64,000 nucleotides of DNA, from NCBI GenBank assembly GCA_947174885.1, contig CAMWKO010000001.1:274203-338202 (forward strand). The letters run 5' to 3'. The notes beneath the pieces are model-generated. The model did no database searches and was not told the DNA's origin. It saw only the letters and a list, made by a program, of their open reading frames with translations. Positions 24,728 through 33,657 of this stretch are shown here, piece by piece. Position numbers and translations under genes: made by a program. This DNA is from an uncultured Clostridia bacterium. Lineage in GTDB: Bacteria > Bacillota > Clostridia > Lachnospirales > Lachnospiraceae. Every line of letters starts with the position of its first letter. Within the stretch, counting starts at the first letter, position 1.

Positions 24728-26092
24728 ATGAGCAAATTAGATGATAATAAAGGTGTATTCCATGATACATCGGAGATTAAAGAAATTATCTTGGATATTG
24801 AGGATAGCTATAAAAAAAATGATAGTATAGAGGAAGAAAATGTAGATTTTACATTAGATATTTCTGATATACTTGAGGATGAAGAAAAGGAAAAAAAGAA
24901 AAAAAAGAGAAGAAATGTATGCAAGATATTTCTAATAGCTGCAGAGATGTTTGTAATACTTGTTACATCTTTTATGCTGTTTTTATTAGTTACACCTAAT
25001 TCAAAGGCTATGTTAGCAAGTTCATGGCTGGGAAGAATATTTATAAAGTTTATAGTATCTGATGAGGATTACAACAATATTTTAGATACAGACTATGACA
25101 GAAACAATATGAATGCAAATGAGGGTGTAGATACAGATGTATTAGAAAATTATACAAATATTGCACTGTTTGGTTTGGATTCACGATATGGTGAATTAGA
25201 CCAGGGTGTAAGAAGCGATACTATTATAATAGTAAGTATTAATAATGAAACCAAAGAGGTAAAAATGTGTTCTGTATATCGTGATAACTATTTAAGAGTT
25301 GTTAAGAAAGACGGAACAGCTTTTTATGGCAAGGTAAATTCGGCTTATGCGTATGGCGGACCGGAGGGTGCTGTAAGAACATTAAATCAGAATTTTGATT
25401 TAAATATTTCTGACTATGTTTCCGTGAATTTTTATGGTATTGCCAGAATAATAGATATGTTAGGTGGAATAGATGTAAATATTACAAGCACGGAAATGTA
25501 TTGGATAAATCAGTACTTAGGAGAAACACGTATAGTTACCGGAATTGATTCTCCACTTGTATACAATTATGGTCAGGTACATTTAAACGGTATTCAGGCA
25601 ACTGCATTTTGCAGAATACGATATACTACATTTACTGATGCAGAAGGAAATAAATACAATGATGACTTTGGAAGAACAGCAAGACAGAGATTTGTAATCA
25701 GTCAGCTTGTTGATAAGGCAAAGGCAGCAGGAGTGACTCAGATTTTTGACTTGGTTGATGAAGTGTTTAACGGAGGAGAGGAGATTATTAAAACAAGTAT
25801 TCCATATGATGACTTATTGGATATGATACCTATACTTATGGACTTTAGTATTACAGGTCAGGCAGGCTTTCCTACTACATATACTTGTCCGGATGAAAGG
25901 TATACCAATAATGAAAGCTCTGTAGTAGCACAAGGATTTTCGTATAATGTTACTAAAATGCATCACTTTCTGTTTGACGATTATGGCTACAAGCCTTCAC
26001 AGATAGTTGAGGGTATAAGCGATTCAATCAGAGGTCTTACTCATGTGGAGGAGGTAACCTTAGAGGAAGATGCTAAAGCAGAAGAAAGATAA
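24728..26092 (+). CDS. LCP-family (LytR-CpsA-Psr) glycopolymer transferase, copy 1
   Basis: 454 residues. A 55-residue acidic cytoplasmic tail ends in a lysine run (EKKKKKKRR), followed by a membrane helix (about 62-85). The extracytoplasmic LCP domain has NIALFGLDSRYGELDQGVRS with the Asp/Arg pair that binds the pyrophosphate, TIIIVSINNETKEVKMCSVY-RD, and the FDLNISDYVSVNFYGIARII stretch. LCP enzymes attach undecaprenyl-PP-linked glycopolymers to peptidoglycan MurNAc. The next gene is a close paralogue, 45 bases away; both follow the initiating transferase and should link the product of this locus to the wall. Confidence 0.92.
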   Translation: MSKLDDNKGVFHDTSEIKEIILDIEDSYKKNDSIEEENVDFTLDISDILEDEEKEKKKKKRRNVCKIFLIAAEMFVILVTSFMLFLLVTPNSKAMLASSWLGRIFIKFIVSDEDYNNILDTDYDRNNMNANEGVDTDVLENYTNIALFGLDSRYGELDQGVRSDTIIIVSINNETKEVKMCSVYRDNYLRVVKKDGTAFYGKVNSAYAYGGPEGAVRTLNQNFDLNISDYVSVNFYGIARIIDMLGGIDVNITSTEMYWINQYLGETRIVTGIDSPLVYNYGQVHLNGIQATAFCRIRYTTFTDAEGNKYNDDFGRTARQRFVISQLVDKAKAAGVTQIFDLVDEVFNGGEEIIKTSIPYDDLLDMIPILMDFSITGQAGFPTTYTCPDERYTNNESSVVAQGFSYNVTKMHHFLFDDYGYKPSQIVEGISDSIRGLTHVEEVTLEEDAKAEER

Positions 26093-26137
26093 ATTACAGA
26101 TAAATGGAAAGATTAAAAGTAGAAATAGAGGATAGAT

Positions 26138-27523
26138 ATGGCTTCAAGAAGAACAGGTGAACTGGACATAATAGCGAATAGCAGAGGTGGCAAAACCAAC
26201 AGGGCTTCTGTAAAGAGTAACACTAAACAATATGAAGAGTATGACAGTGAGTATGAAGATTATACTGTAGACATTGGAGATATTTATGAGGAGGAGCGAC
26301 GGGAAAAAAAGAAAAACCGTCTTAAAAAAAAGAAAAAGAAAAGAAGAAAGATTGCGTTACTGATAGCAGAAATTTTTGCTATAGCTATACTTAGCTTTGC
26401 GTTGGTTATGCTTATAATGCCAAACTCTAAGGCTTGGTTTTTAAGTACTCCTGTAGGAAAATTCTTTATTGGTATATTTGTATCTGAGGAAGATATGGAT
26501 AATATTATTGATAAGGAGTTTAACAGAGGAGATGTGGAAATAAATAGTGGTTTAGATACATCTGCCATGAAGGAATATTATAATATAGCACTTTTTGGAT
26601 TGGATTCGCGTTCAGGAGAAATGGAAGGCGGAGTAAACAGCGACTGTATTATTATTGTAAGTATTAATGAAAAAACCGGAGACGTAAAGATGTGCTCGGT
26701 ATATCGTGACAGCTGGGTAAGAGTTGCAAGAAAAGACGGAAGCTGGGAGTATGCACGTGTAAATGGTGCATATTGCTTCGGCGGTGCGCAGGAGGCAGTA
26801 AAGACACTGAATTCAAATTTTGACTTAAATATTTCCGATTATGTATCTATTGATTTTAGTGGATTGGCAAATATTATAGATATGCTGGGAGGCATTGATA
26901 TTACCATAACCGAAGATGAAAGATACTGGCTTAACCAGTACTTAGGTGAAACTCGTATAGTAACAGGAATTGATTCTCCGCTTGTATACAATTCAGGAAA
27001 TGTACATTTAAATGGTATTCAGACGGTTGCATTTTGCAGAATCAGAAAGGTATCATTCATAGATGAGGATGGGGTTGTATATAACAACGATTTTGGCAGA
27101 ACGGCTAGACAGCGAAGGGTTATAATGAAGCTTGTAGACCTTGCAAAGAATGCAGGTTTGAGTCAGGTTCTGGATATGGCAAATGAAGTATTACAAAGTG
27201 ACTTTTTATATACAAGTATTCCATATGATGACATTATAGATTTAATACCTACATTACTTAACTTTAAAATAGCAGGCTCAATAGGGTATCCGTTTACCTA
27301 TGACACACCGGAGCGTTTATATTTGGCAGACGGAACAAAACTTGATTATCCGGTAGTTATTACAGGATTATCATATAATAACTATAAATTGCATAGCTTT
27401 TTGTTTAATAATGATAAATATAAACCATCCGATACTGTAAAACAGATAGATGCAACTCTTGAAAGTATGCTGGGATATGAGGAAAAAAGACTTGAAGGCG
27501 ATGAGAGTATTGTATTAAAATAG
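26138..27523 (+). CDS. LCP-family glycopolymer transferase, copy 2
   Basis: 461 residues with the same design as the preceding gene: a charged N-tail with a long basic run (KKNRLKKKKKKRRK), a membrane helix (about 70-92) and an LCP domain with IALFGLDSRSGEMEGGVNSD, MCSVYRDSWVRVA and LGETRIVTGIDSPLVYN. The last motif is shared almost word for word with copy 1, so a tandem duplication is evident. Sequence divergence is greatest in the cytoplasmic tails, which suggests different partners or signals. It probably attaches the same or a related polymer to peptidoglycan. Preceded by GAGGATAG. Confidence 0.92.
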   Translation: MASRRTGELDIIANSRGGKTNRASVKSNTKQYEEYDSEYEDYTVDIGDIYEEERREKKKNRLKKKKKKRRKIALLIAEIFAIAILSFALVMLIMPNSKAWFLSTPVGKFFIGIFVSEEDMDNIIDKEFNRGDVEINSGLDTSAMKEYYNIALFGLDSRSGEMEGGVNSDCIIIVSINEKTGDVKMCSVYRDSWVRVARKDGSWEYARVNGAYCFGGAQEAVKTLNSNFDLNISDYVSIDFSGLANIIDMLGGIDITITEDERYWLNQYLGETRIVTGIDSPLVYNSGNVHLNGIQTVAFCRIRKVSFIDEDGVVYNNDFGRTARQRRVIMKLVDLAKNAGLSQVLDMANEVLQSDFLYTSIPYDDIIDLIPTLLNFKIAGSIGYPFTYDTPERLYLADGTKLDYPVVITGLSYNNYKLHSFLFNNDKYKPSDTVKQIDATLESMLGYEEKRLEGDESIVLK

Positions 27524-27557
27524 AAGTATCAATCAAATATGGAAGCAGAGGGATTGC

Positions 27558-28280
27558 ATGGACAGCAAAGTGAATTTTGTTTTTGGTGAGCCTGATGAAA
27601 ATGGGAATATTGAATTTGTATTTGATGATGTGAATAAAGAAATCAAAGAAAATGATATATTAAGTGAAGATAGTGGTAATTGCAGTATAGAAGATGTGGC
27701 AGAAAGCACTGCCTCTGATACAGAGGATTTTGATTTTGAAAAAGCAGCAAAAGGTACAAATGTAAACTTCGTATATGATGAACCGGAAAATAATAGTGAC
27801 GAAGAACGTAAGCACTGGATGTTTATGGAAAATGTCAGACTGGCTCATGAACGTCAGGAAATTGAGGATGAGAGGGAAAAACTGGAGAAAGATAAAAAGG
27901 AATTTGAAAGGTTAAAAAAAGCCAAGGAAAATGAATTGCTTATAAAGGAAAAGCAACTGAAACGCCAGAAGGATTTATTTGATAAGCAGTGGGGGGTAGT
28001 GGAAAAAGAACTCAAAAGAATAGCTTCGGACAAGGATAGAATATCCAGGGAAAAAGCATATATAGAAAGAGAAAAAGCAGCACTTCGTATTGAGCAGAAT
28101 AAAAAACCTGTTGTTAAAAATGGGGCATTTTTTGTGGGTGTAAACAGTGAGGCATCTCTTAAGAGAAGATACCGTGAGCTTATGAAAATTTATCATCCTG
28201 ACAGTGGAAATGGTGATGAAGCTACACTGCAATTTATAAATAAAGAATATGAAAACGTCAAAAGAAACTTTACTCATTAG
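27558..28280 (+). CDS. Coiled-coil protein with C-terminal J domain
   Basis: 240 residues. The acidic N-terminal 85 residues contain two copies of a short motif (NFVFGEPDENGN and NFVYDEPENNSD). Residues 90-180 are a highly charged heptad-like helix (DEREKLEKDKKEFERLKKAK and on), a likely coiled coil. The end, SLKRRYRELMKIYHPDSGNG, has the HPD tripeptide near residue 212 of J-domain co-chaperones, which stimulates DnaK ATPase. The usual J-domain order is inverted, since the J domain is at the C-terminus, and there is no zinc finger or client domain as in DnaJ. It lies 34 bases after the LCP pair, so cotranscription is likely. Its client is unknown. Confidence 0.8.
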   Translation: MDSKVNFVFGEPDENGNIEFVFDDVNKEIKENDILSEDSGNCSIEDVAESTASDTEDFDFEKAAKGTNVNFVYDEPENNSDEERKHWMFMENVRLAHERQEIEDEREKLEKDKKEFERLKKAKENELLIKEKQLKRQKDLFDKQWGVVEKELKRIASDKDRISREKAYIEREKAALRIEQNKKPVVKNGAFFVGVNSEASLKRRYRELMKIYHPDSGNGDEATLQFINKEYENVKRNFTH

Positions 28281-28308
28281 ATTAGACTTCAATGTCTGTT
28301 GTTTTCTT

Positions 28309-28381
28309 GAGTTTCCGTATTTTTTATTTTTAGCTTACATCGTTATGATGGTGTAAGCTAAAAATAAAAATACGGAAACTC
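28309..28381. repeat. Dispersed palindrome family, copy 2, within larger 18-bp outer arms
   Basis: The arms AGTTTCCGTATTTTTTATT and their complement form a stem of about 30 bp with the loop-side word AGCTTACA/TGTAAGCT and centre CGTTATGATG. Outside lie perfect 18-bp arms, TTCAATGTCTGTTGTTTT at 28288 and its complement at 28404, giving a nested structure from 28288 to 28421 between the J-domain gene and htrA. Confidence 0.9.
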
Positions 28382-28554
28382 AAGCTGTTGCTTTATATAA
28401 TTTAAAACAACAGACATTGAAACACAGTAATAGAATAGAGTTTCTTTTTTATTCACTGTTAAAACACAGATTCATCACAAATAGACATTATTATATAGAA
28501 AATGTAATAGCTTTTACAGTAGCCTATATTAAAAAACAGGATTTGGAGGTATAT

Positions 28555-30021
28555 ATGGAAGATAATAAAAATCAATTCGAAAATGCAAATATTATGGGGA
28601 ATGATATTGAGAACACAAATATTGCAAATGATAATGTTATAAGTAATGCTGACATGAACAGTAGTGAAGTCCATAGTGGAACGGAGGATGCAGGGAATAA
28701 TACACAGTATTCTTACTATCAGGTGCCTCAGGGTGAGATGCCGGTAAAGAATTCTAAAGCTAAGAAGAAGAAAAAAGCAAAGAAGCCGATGACCTTTGGA
28801 AAAGTATTTGCTACAGGTGTTGCATTTATGCTTGTAACAGTGCTTTTAAATAGTGCAATACTATATGGAGTATTAAATTATTTTGATTTTGGAAAAGGCA
28901 GTCAAAATGGAAAAAGTATTATGGTAGGTACTACTCTTTCAACCGGTACGGTAGGCACCTCTGATGTAGATGTAAATGGAATCAGAGTAAATAATACTTC
29001 AGACTATACAGTTGCAGATATAGCAAAGCTTGTAAAACCATCAGTTGTATCCATTACAAACACATCTATTGTTAACCAGAAATACAATCCATTTTATGGT
29101 GGAAGCGGACAATATCAGGTACAGGGAGCAGGCTCAGGTATTATTATAGGCATGAATGAAAAAGAACTTCTTATAGTTACAAACAATCATGTAGTAGAGG
29201 ATTCGGTCGGACTTTCTGTACAGTTTATAAATGATAGCATTATTGATACAGCTTATGTAAAGGGAACAAATACATCAAATGATATAGCTATAGTAGGTGT
29301 ACCTTTAGAGGATATAGAGGAAGATACCCTTAGTGCTATTAAGATAGCTACATTAGGAAACTCGGATGCTTTAGAAGAAGGTGACCAGGTAGTAGCCATT
29401 GGAAATGCACTGGGTTATGGTCAGTCAGTTACTGTTGGATATATTAGTGCAAAAAATAGAAATATTACTGTAGATGGCAATGATATGGTAGTTATACAGA
29501 CAGATGCTGCCATAAATGGTGGTAACAGTGGTGGTGCTCTTATTAACATGAAGGGTGAAGTGATAGGAATCAATGTTGCAAAATCGAGCAGTTCGAATTT
29601 GTCTTCTACTTCCGTAGAGGGTATGGGATATGCAATACCTATATCAGATGCAACATCAATTATTACAAAACTGATGAATATTGAAAATAAAGAAAAATAT
29701 TCAGAGGAAGAAAGAGGATATTTAGGCATTACAAGTATAACTGTAGACACTCAAACAGCAGGGGACTATAATATTCCGATTGGAGCATATGTAAGAAGTG
29801 TTTCTGAAAACGGACCGGCTGATAAGGCAGGAATAACGGCAGGCAGCGTCATTGTAGCGGTGGATGATTATGAAATATCAACAGCTGATGAACTGGTAGA
29901 GGAGTTATCATACTACAAAGCAGGAGATACAGTTAAGATTAAGGTATATGTACCTGATGGCAGAGAGTATACTGAAAAAGATATTGAGATAACACTTACA
30001 AGCAAACAGGCAGTTGATTAA
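28555..30021 (+). CDS. htrA: Membrane-anchored HtrA/DegP-like serine protease
   Basis: 488 residues from ATG 28555, preceded by GGAGG; an upstream in-frame extension would run through the palindromic repeat and is rejected. Residues 1-65 are Asn/Asp-rich, 66-78 are a lysine run, 82-105 a membrane helix. The trypsin-like domain holds His212 (TNNHVVED), Asp243 (SNDIAIV) and Ser325 (NGGNSGGAL). A single PDZ domain follows from about 395 (GAYVRSVSENGPADKAGI). It degrades or refolds misfolded proteins at the outer face of the membrane. It is monocistronic, with its own terminator. A weak promoter candidate is TTCATC-17-TATAGA (28471-28499). Confidence 0.94.
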   Translation: MEDNKNQFENANIMGNDIENTNIANDNVISNADMNSSEVHSGTEDAGNNTQYSYYQVPQGEMPVKNSKAKKKKKAKKPMTFGKVFATGVAFMLVTVLLNSAILYGVLNYFDFGKGSQNGKSIMVGTTLSTGTVGTSDVDVNGIRVNNTSDYTVADIAKLVKPSVVSITNTSIVNQKYNPFYGGSGQYQVQGAGSGIIIGMNEKELLIVTNNHVVEDSVGLSVQFINDSIIDTAYVKGTNTSNDIAIVGVPLEDIEEDTLSAIKIATLGNSDALEEGDQVVAIGNALGYGQSVTVGYISAKNRNITVDGNDMVVIQTDAAINGGNSGGALINMKGEVIGINVAKSSSSNLSSTSVEGMGYAIPISDATSIITKLMNIENKEKYSEEERGYLGITSITVDTQTAGDYNIPIGAYVRSVSENGPADKAGITAGSVIVAVDDYEISTADELVEELSYYKAGDTVKIKVYVPDGREYTEKDIEITLTSKQAVD

Positions 30022-30048
30022 AAATAATATTAGTAAGAATAGTCAGGA

Positions 30049-30090
30049 CCCTCTTGTATTGGAAATATAAATCCAATACAAGAGGGTTTA
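30049..30090 (+). terminator. Intrinsic terminator of htrA
   Basis: A 15-bp perfect stem (CCCTCTTGTATTGGA with its complement) and an 8-base loop, followed by TTTATAGTTT. Confidence 0.9.
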
Positions 30091-30099
30091 TAGTTTAGC

Positions 30100-30157
30100 T
30101 TTACCAATAAATAAAAATAATGTATAATTGCTGTGTTATTATTTCTTATGTTAAAAT
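30100..30157 (+). promoter_or_regulatory. Candidate promoters for the ClpX-like gene
   Basis: Two alternatives overlap here: TTTACC (30100), 17 bases, TATAAT (30123); and TTGCTG (30128), 18 bases, TAAAAT (30152) preceded by TGT. A third TATAAT at 30238 lacks a good -35 box. I cannot choose between them. Confidence 0.4.
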
Positions 30158-30280
30158 AAGGAATAATAGGAAGGTTTTTAGAGTTTAAAAACTAATCTAT
30201 AAATGTTAGAATTGGTATGAAGAAATGCTGATACATTTATAATACACACATATATAGTATAGAAAAGAGAGGATATATAA

Positions 30281-31831
30281 GTGTCAAAAGAATATAATGA
30301 TGATGAATACGAAAAAATATGTTATCTTTGCAGAAGACAGGAGAGCAAGGCCGGAAAAATGATTACTTTACCCGGGAATATTCATGTATGTGCAGATTGT
30401 ATGCAAAATACGATGAATTCTCTTATCTCATCAGGTATGATGGATGGTGATATTGACGAAATGCAGGATATGATGAATGCTATGAGTATTTTTCCGGGTA
30501 TGGGTGTTGCTGTTTCCAACGAAAATAAAAAAACAGCGAAAAAATCTGATGCTTCAGAGGCAGCAGAAGCAGAAAATGGTGAAGTGATAGAGTCTGATGA
30601 GTCAGAAGACAGAGAGAATGAGGAGGAGAGAGAAAAGAAGTCAAAGAGAACGGCAAATATCAGCTTCATAAATCTTGGTGAGATGATGGGCGATTTCCAA
30701 AGAAGACCAAAGATTAAAAAGAAATCAAACAGAAAGCCGGATGAACCGCTTATTGATCTGAAGAAAATTCCGGCACCACACAAAATAAAAGAACAGCTGG
30801 ATGAATATGTAATCGGACAGGATTATGCTAAAAAAGTAATGAGTGTAGCCGTATATAATCATTACAAAAGAGTAGCTACCAATACGATGAATGACATAGA
30901 GATTGAAAAGTCAAATATGCTTATGATTGGTCCTACCGGCTGTGGCAAGACATATATTGTAAGGACATTGGCAAAGCTCTTAGATGTACCACTGGCTATT
31001 GCCGATGCTACATCACTTACAGAGGCAGGCTACATAGGAGATGATATTGAAAGTGTTTTGTCAAAGCTTTTGGCAGCAGCGGACAATGATGTAGAAAAAG
31101 CAGAAACAGGTATTGTATTTATAGATGAAATAGATAAAATTGCTAAAAAGCAGAATACTAACAGCAGAGATGTAAGTGGTGAAGCTGTTCAGCAGGGACT
31201 ATTGAAGCTGCTTGAAGGTAGTGAGATAGAAGTACCGGTTGGTTCTAACAGCAAAAATGCTATGGTTCCGCTTGCAACAATAAATACAAAAAATATATTA
31301 TTCATTTGCGGTGGAGCTTTTCCAAATCTTACTGATATTATTAAGGAGAGACTTAATAAGCAGTCAGCGATTGGATTTCAGGCAGATTTGAAGGATAAGT
31401 ATGACAATGATAAGGATTTGCTTAAAAAGGTCACGGTTGAGGATATCAAGAATTTTGGTATGATTCCTGAATTTATAGGGCGTCTGCCTGTACTATTTAC
31501 TTTGGATGGTCTTTCAAGTGAAATGCTTCAGCAGGTATTAAAAGAGCCGAAGAATGCTATATTAAAGCAGTATCAGAAGCTGCTTGAACTTGATGAAGTA
31601 CAGTTGGAGTTTGAAGATGAGGCAATAGCAGCCATAGCAGAAAAGGCAATAGAGAAGAAGACAGGTGCAAGGGCACTTAGAGCCATTATAGAAGATTTTA
31701 TGCTGGACATTATGTATGAAATACCAAAAGATGATAGTATTGGTAAGGTTATAATTACAAGAGACTATATAGATAACAATGGTTCTCCAAAGATTATTAT
31801 GAGAGGTACAGAGTACGTGGAAACTAACTAA
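30281..31831 (+). CDS. ClpX-like AAA+ unfoldase with long acidic linker
   Basis: 516 residues, about 90 longer than typical ClpX; starts at GTG 30281 after GAGAGG. A C4 zinc finger is formed by Cys14, Cys17, Cys37 and Cys40. Residues 80-160 are an inserted acidic then basic linker. The AAA+ module has Walker A GPTGCGKT (217-224), pore loop GYIGDD (near 250), Walker B VFIDEIDKI (279-287) and an IGF tripeptide (364-366), the loop that docks into ClpP. It therefore probably delivers unfolded substrates to ClpP in the cytoplasm. No clpP or trigger factor gene is adjacent, unlike the usual tig-clpP-clpX order, so this may be a second ClpX. Confidence 0.85.
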   Translation: MSKEYNDDEYEKICYLCRRQESKAGKMITLPGNIHVCADCMQNTMNSLISSGMMDGDIDEMQDMMNAMSIFPGMGVAVSNENKKTAKKSDASEAAEAENGEVIESDESEDRENEEEREKKSKRTANISFINLGEMMGDFQRRPKIKKKSNRKPDEPLIDLKKIPAPHKIKEQLDEYVIGQDYAKKVMSVAVYNHYKRVATNTMNDIEIEKSNMLMIGPTGCGKTYIVRTLAKLLDVPLAIADATSLTEAGYIGDDIESVLSKLLAAADNDVEKAETGIVFIDEIDKIAKKQNTNSRDVSGEAVQQGLLKLLEGSEIEVPVGSNSKNAMVPLATINTKNILFICGGAFPNLTDIIKERLNKQSAIGFQADLKDKYDNDKDLLKKVTVEDIKNFGMIPEFIGRLPVLFTLDGLSSEMLQQVLKEPKNAILKQYQKLLELDEVQLEFEDEAIAAIAEKAIEKKTGARALRAIIEDFMLDIMYEIPKDDSIGKVIITRDYIDNNGSPKIIMRGTEYVETN

Positions 31832-31841
31832 TGTTTCCACG
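31816..31841. terminator. Palindrome over the overlapping convergent stop codons
   Basis: CGTGGAAAC/GTTTCCACG with an 8-base loop TAACTAAT. The loop contains the stop codon of the ClpX-like gene and the palindrome covers the end of the reverse S8 peptidase gene; the two coding regions overlap by 8 bases here. No T-run follows either way, so terminator function is uncertain. Confidence 0.5.
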
Positions 31842-33527
31842 CATTACCTCAAAGGCATCATAGATATTAAGGGCGCCATATCCCCATTCGATATTAGGAT
31901 ACTGGTTGTAAGGAAAGCGTGTGGCGCCACGAATAATATAGCTTTTAATATCATTATTCTTTAATTCTTTATTATTTCCACGGGTTATTCCCCAAGTTTG
32001 AAATTGTGAAGCTGCTCCGGCAGTCAGTGCCGCCGAAACACTGCTTCCTGATTTTACAGTATATCTGCCGCCTGTACTAGGCCCCAGAATATTTACACCG
32101 GGAGCTACAATATCGGGTTTGATGTTTCCGGTTCGTGTAAAGCCGCGACTTGATGATACGTATATTCCGTTAGTGTAAGAATCATAGGTTGCTACTGTTA
32201 TAGGTCCGGGTGATGCAGACGGAGCAGTTAATGTGATTTCAGGACTTGAGCGCAGGAAGTAAGTATCATCATATACAAAGGCAGAGATAGGTAACCAGGA
32301 GTTGAAGGTACCGGCAGTATTATTTTCTCCATAGACGCTTATACGCCATATGCCTGTGCTCGGATTTATAAATCTAAGTAAGATAAGCTCGCAACCGGAA
32401 GCTGATTCAACCAGCTTATATTCCACCTGTAGTACTGTTTGCTCAAACAGAAAGGTATAGTTCTCGCTTGTATTGAGTCTTGGAGGTATTCTGGTTATGG
32501 TTTCACCTGACGGAGAGGTGACGGCTATAGAAAAGATTTGAGGATTCTGTCCCCAAATTTCCATATAAAGTCCCGATTGTCTTTCGTCTATACGAAGTTC
32601 TATTACATCAGGGGTATTGTTGTTCATAACACTGCCTGCAAAGTGAAGTCTTTTATTTCCTTCATTACCCATGGAAATGCAGACTGCAGTATTTGTATCC
32701 TCTGTAAGCCTATTAAGAGTAAATGCAAGATTTCCTACTCCGTTATGGTCTCCACGATTACTTCCAAGAACCATGATAATAGTAAGAGGTTTAGATTGCT
32801 CCTGTTGCTTTTCAAGTAAATAGCTTATGGCAAACATAATATCATTTTCCTGATAACAGAGAGCATCATCTCTTACAAAATAGTATTCCCTCAAATAGTT
32901 TTTTGCCGGCTTTAGCTTTACTACAATAAGCTCAGCAAGTGGTGCAGCGCCTATAAATCCGGCTTCTATATTTTCACTGCCACAGGCAACACCTGCAATA
33001 AATGTTCCGTGACCGTTTTCATCAGTTTCAGGAACAATGTTGTAGGGATTTTCTGAACGTATAGCTTCATTTATAATATCATTATTATATTCAGTACCAT
33101 AAAATTGTCCGGCAGGAGGCACACCATCATTGTTTGTCTGATCCCATATGCTGATAATACGACTGTTACCGGATGTATCGAGAAAAGCCTCATGAGTGTA
33201 ATCAATTCCCGTATCTATAACACCTATTATGGTTCCCTGTCCTTTTAATTCGAGTACAGGCTGATTCTGAAGCCTCAATATTCCGGCATCCTCCAGTGGT
33301 GATGTGTCTTCGATAGTATATAAGCTTGGTATAGAGGAATACGGATATTTGTTTATTGAAATCGGTTGTACATTATCTAATGGAGCATACATACATATAT
33401 GATTTGATGCTAAAGGAGCAGTGCATAAACCATTAATATTAGATAAGCTGTCGGGAACAGGAGAAAGACGACGAACTATAAAGTCAGCATAACTCTCTGA
33501 AAGAGCCTGATTTTTACAAGCATCCAT
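31824..33527 (-). CDS. S8 subtilisin-like peptidase, clostridial CspB type
   Basis: 567 residues. An N-terminal prodomain-like stretch (1 to about 95, ESYADFIVRRLSP) precedes the subtilase core with Asp105 (IGVIDTGIDY), His173 (NGHGTFIAG) and Ser496 (KSGSSVSAALTAG), so all three catalytic residues are intact. Between His and Ser lies an insert of about 150 residues (PSGETITRIP, GIWRISVYGENN) resembling the jelly-roll domain of Csp proteases. In Clostridium perfringens and C. difficile these process the spore cortex hydrolase SleC or sense germinants; other members have unknown roles. No signal peptide is evident. It is a single gene converging on the ClpX-like gene, and its 5' leader seems extremely short. 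Confidence 0.85.
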   Translation of the reverse strand: MDACKNQALSESYADFIVRRLSPVPDSLSNINGLCTAPLASNHICMYAPLDNVQPISINKYPYSSIPSLYTIEDTSPLEDAGILRLQNQPVLELKGQGTIIGVIDTGIDYTHEAFLDTSGNSRIISIWDQTNNDGVPPAGQFYGTEYNNDIINEAIRSENPYNIVPETDENGHGTFIAGVACGSENIEAGFIGAAPLAELIVVKLKPAKNYLREYYFVRDDALCYQENDIMFAISYLLEKQQEQSKPLTIIMVLGSNRGDHNGVGNLAFTLNRLTEDTNTAVCISMGNEGNKRLHFAGSVMNNNTPDVIELRIDERQSGLYMEIWGQNPQIFSIAVTSPSGETITRIPPRLNTSENYTFLFEQTVLQVEYKLVESASGCELILLRFINPSTGIWRISVYGENNTAGTFNSWLPISAFVYDDTYFLRSSPEITLTAPSASPGPITVATYDSYTNGIYVSSSRGFTRTGNIKPDIVAPGVNILGPSTGGRYTVKSGSSVSAALTAGAASQFQTWGITRGNNKELKNNDIKSYIIRGATRFPYNQYPNIEWGYGALNIYDAFEVMRGNIS

Positions 33528-33531
33528 GAAT

Positions 33532-33540
33532 ATTTTACCA
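33532..33540 (-). promoter_or_regulatory. Extended -10 box directly before the S8 peptidase start
   Basis: Read on the reverse strand, TGGTAAAAT ends 4 bases before the ATG at 33527. If used, transcription starts at or next to the start codon, giving a leaderless mRNA; no ribosome binding site is seen before this ATG. Confidence 0.4.
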
Positions 33541-33626
33541 TAATAATATAGTCATTTAATTATATGCTTAAGTCGTATTTTAAATAACTATCAGAGAGTC
33601 AAAGTATAATTTTTTTAAATAAAATA

Positions 33627-33657
33627 TTGACATTAGAGTTTACTTTAATGTTAAAAT
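33627..33657 (+). promoter_or_regulatory. Promoter for the DXS-like gene
   Basis: TTGACA at 33627 and TGTTAAAAT (TAAAAT at 33652), spacer 19 bases, with the extended TG motif. The gene start is 80 bases further on. Confidence 0.55.

Noticed and set aside
28417..28554. Upstream extension of the htrA frame
   Set aside because: It starts inside the outer arm of the palindrome and lacks a ribosome site; the ATG at 28555 follows GGAGG directly and begins the family-like N-terminus.
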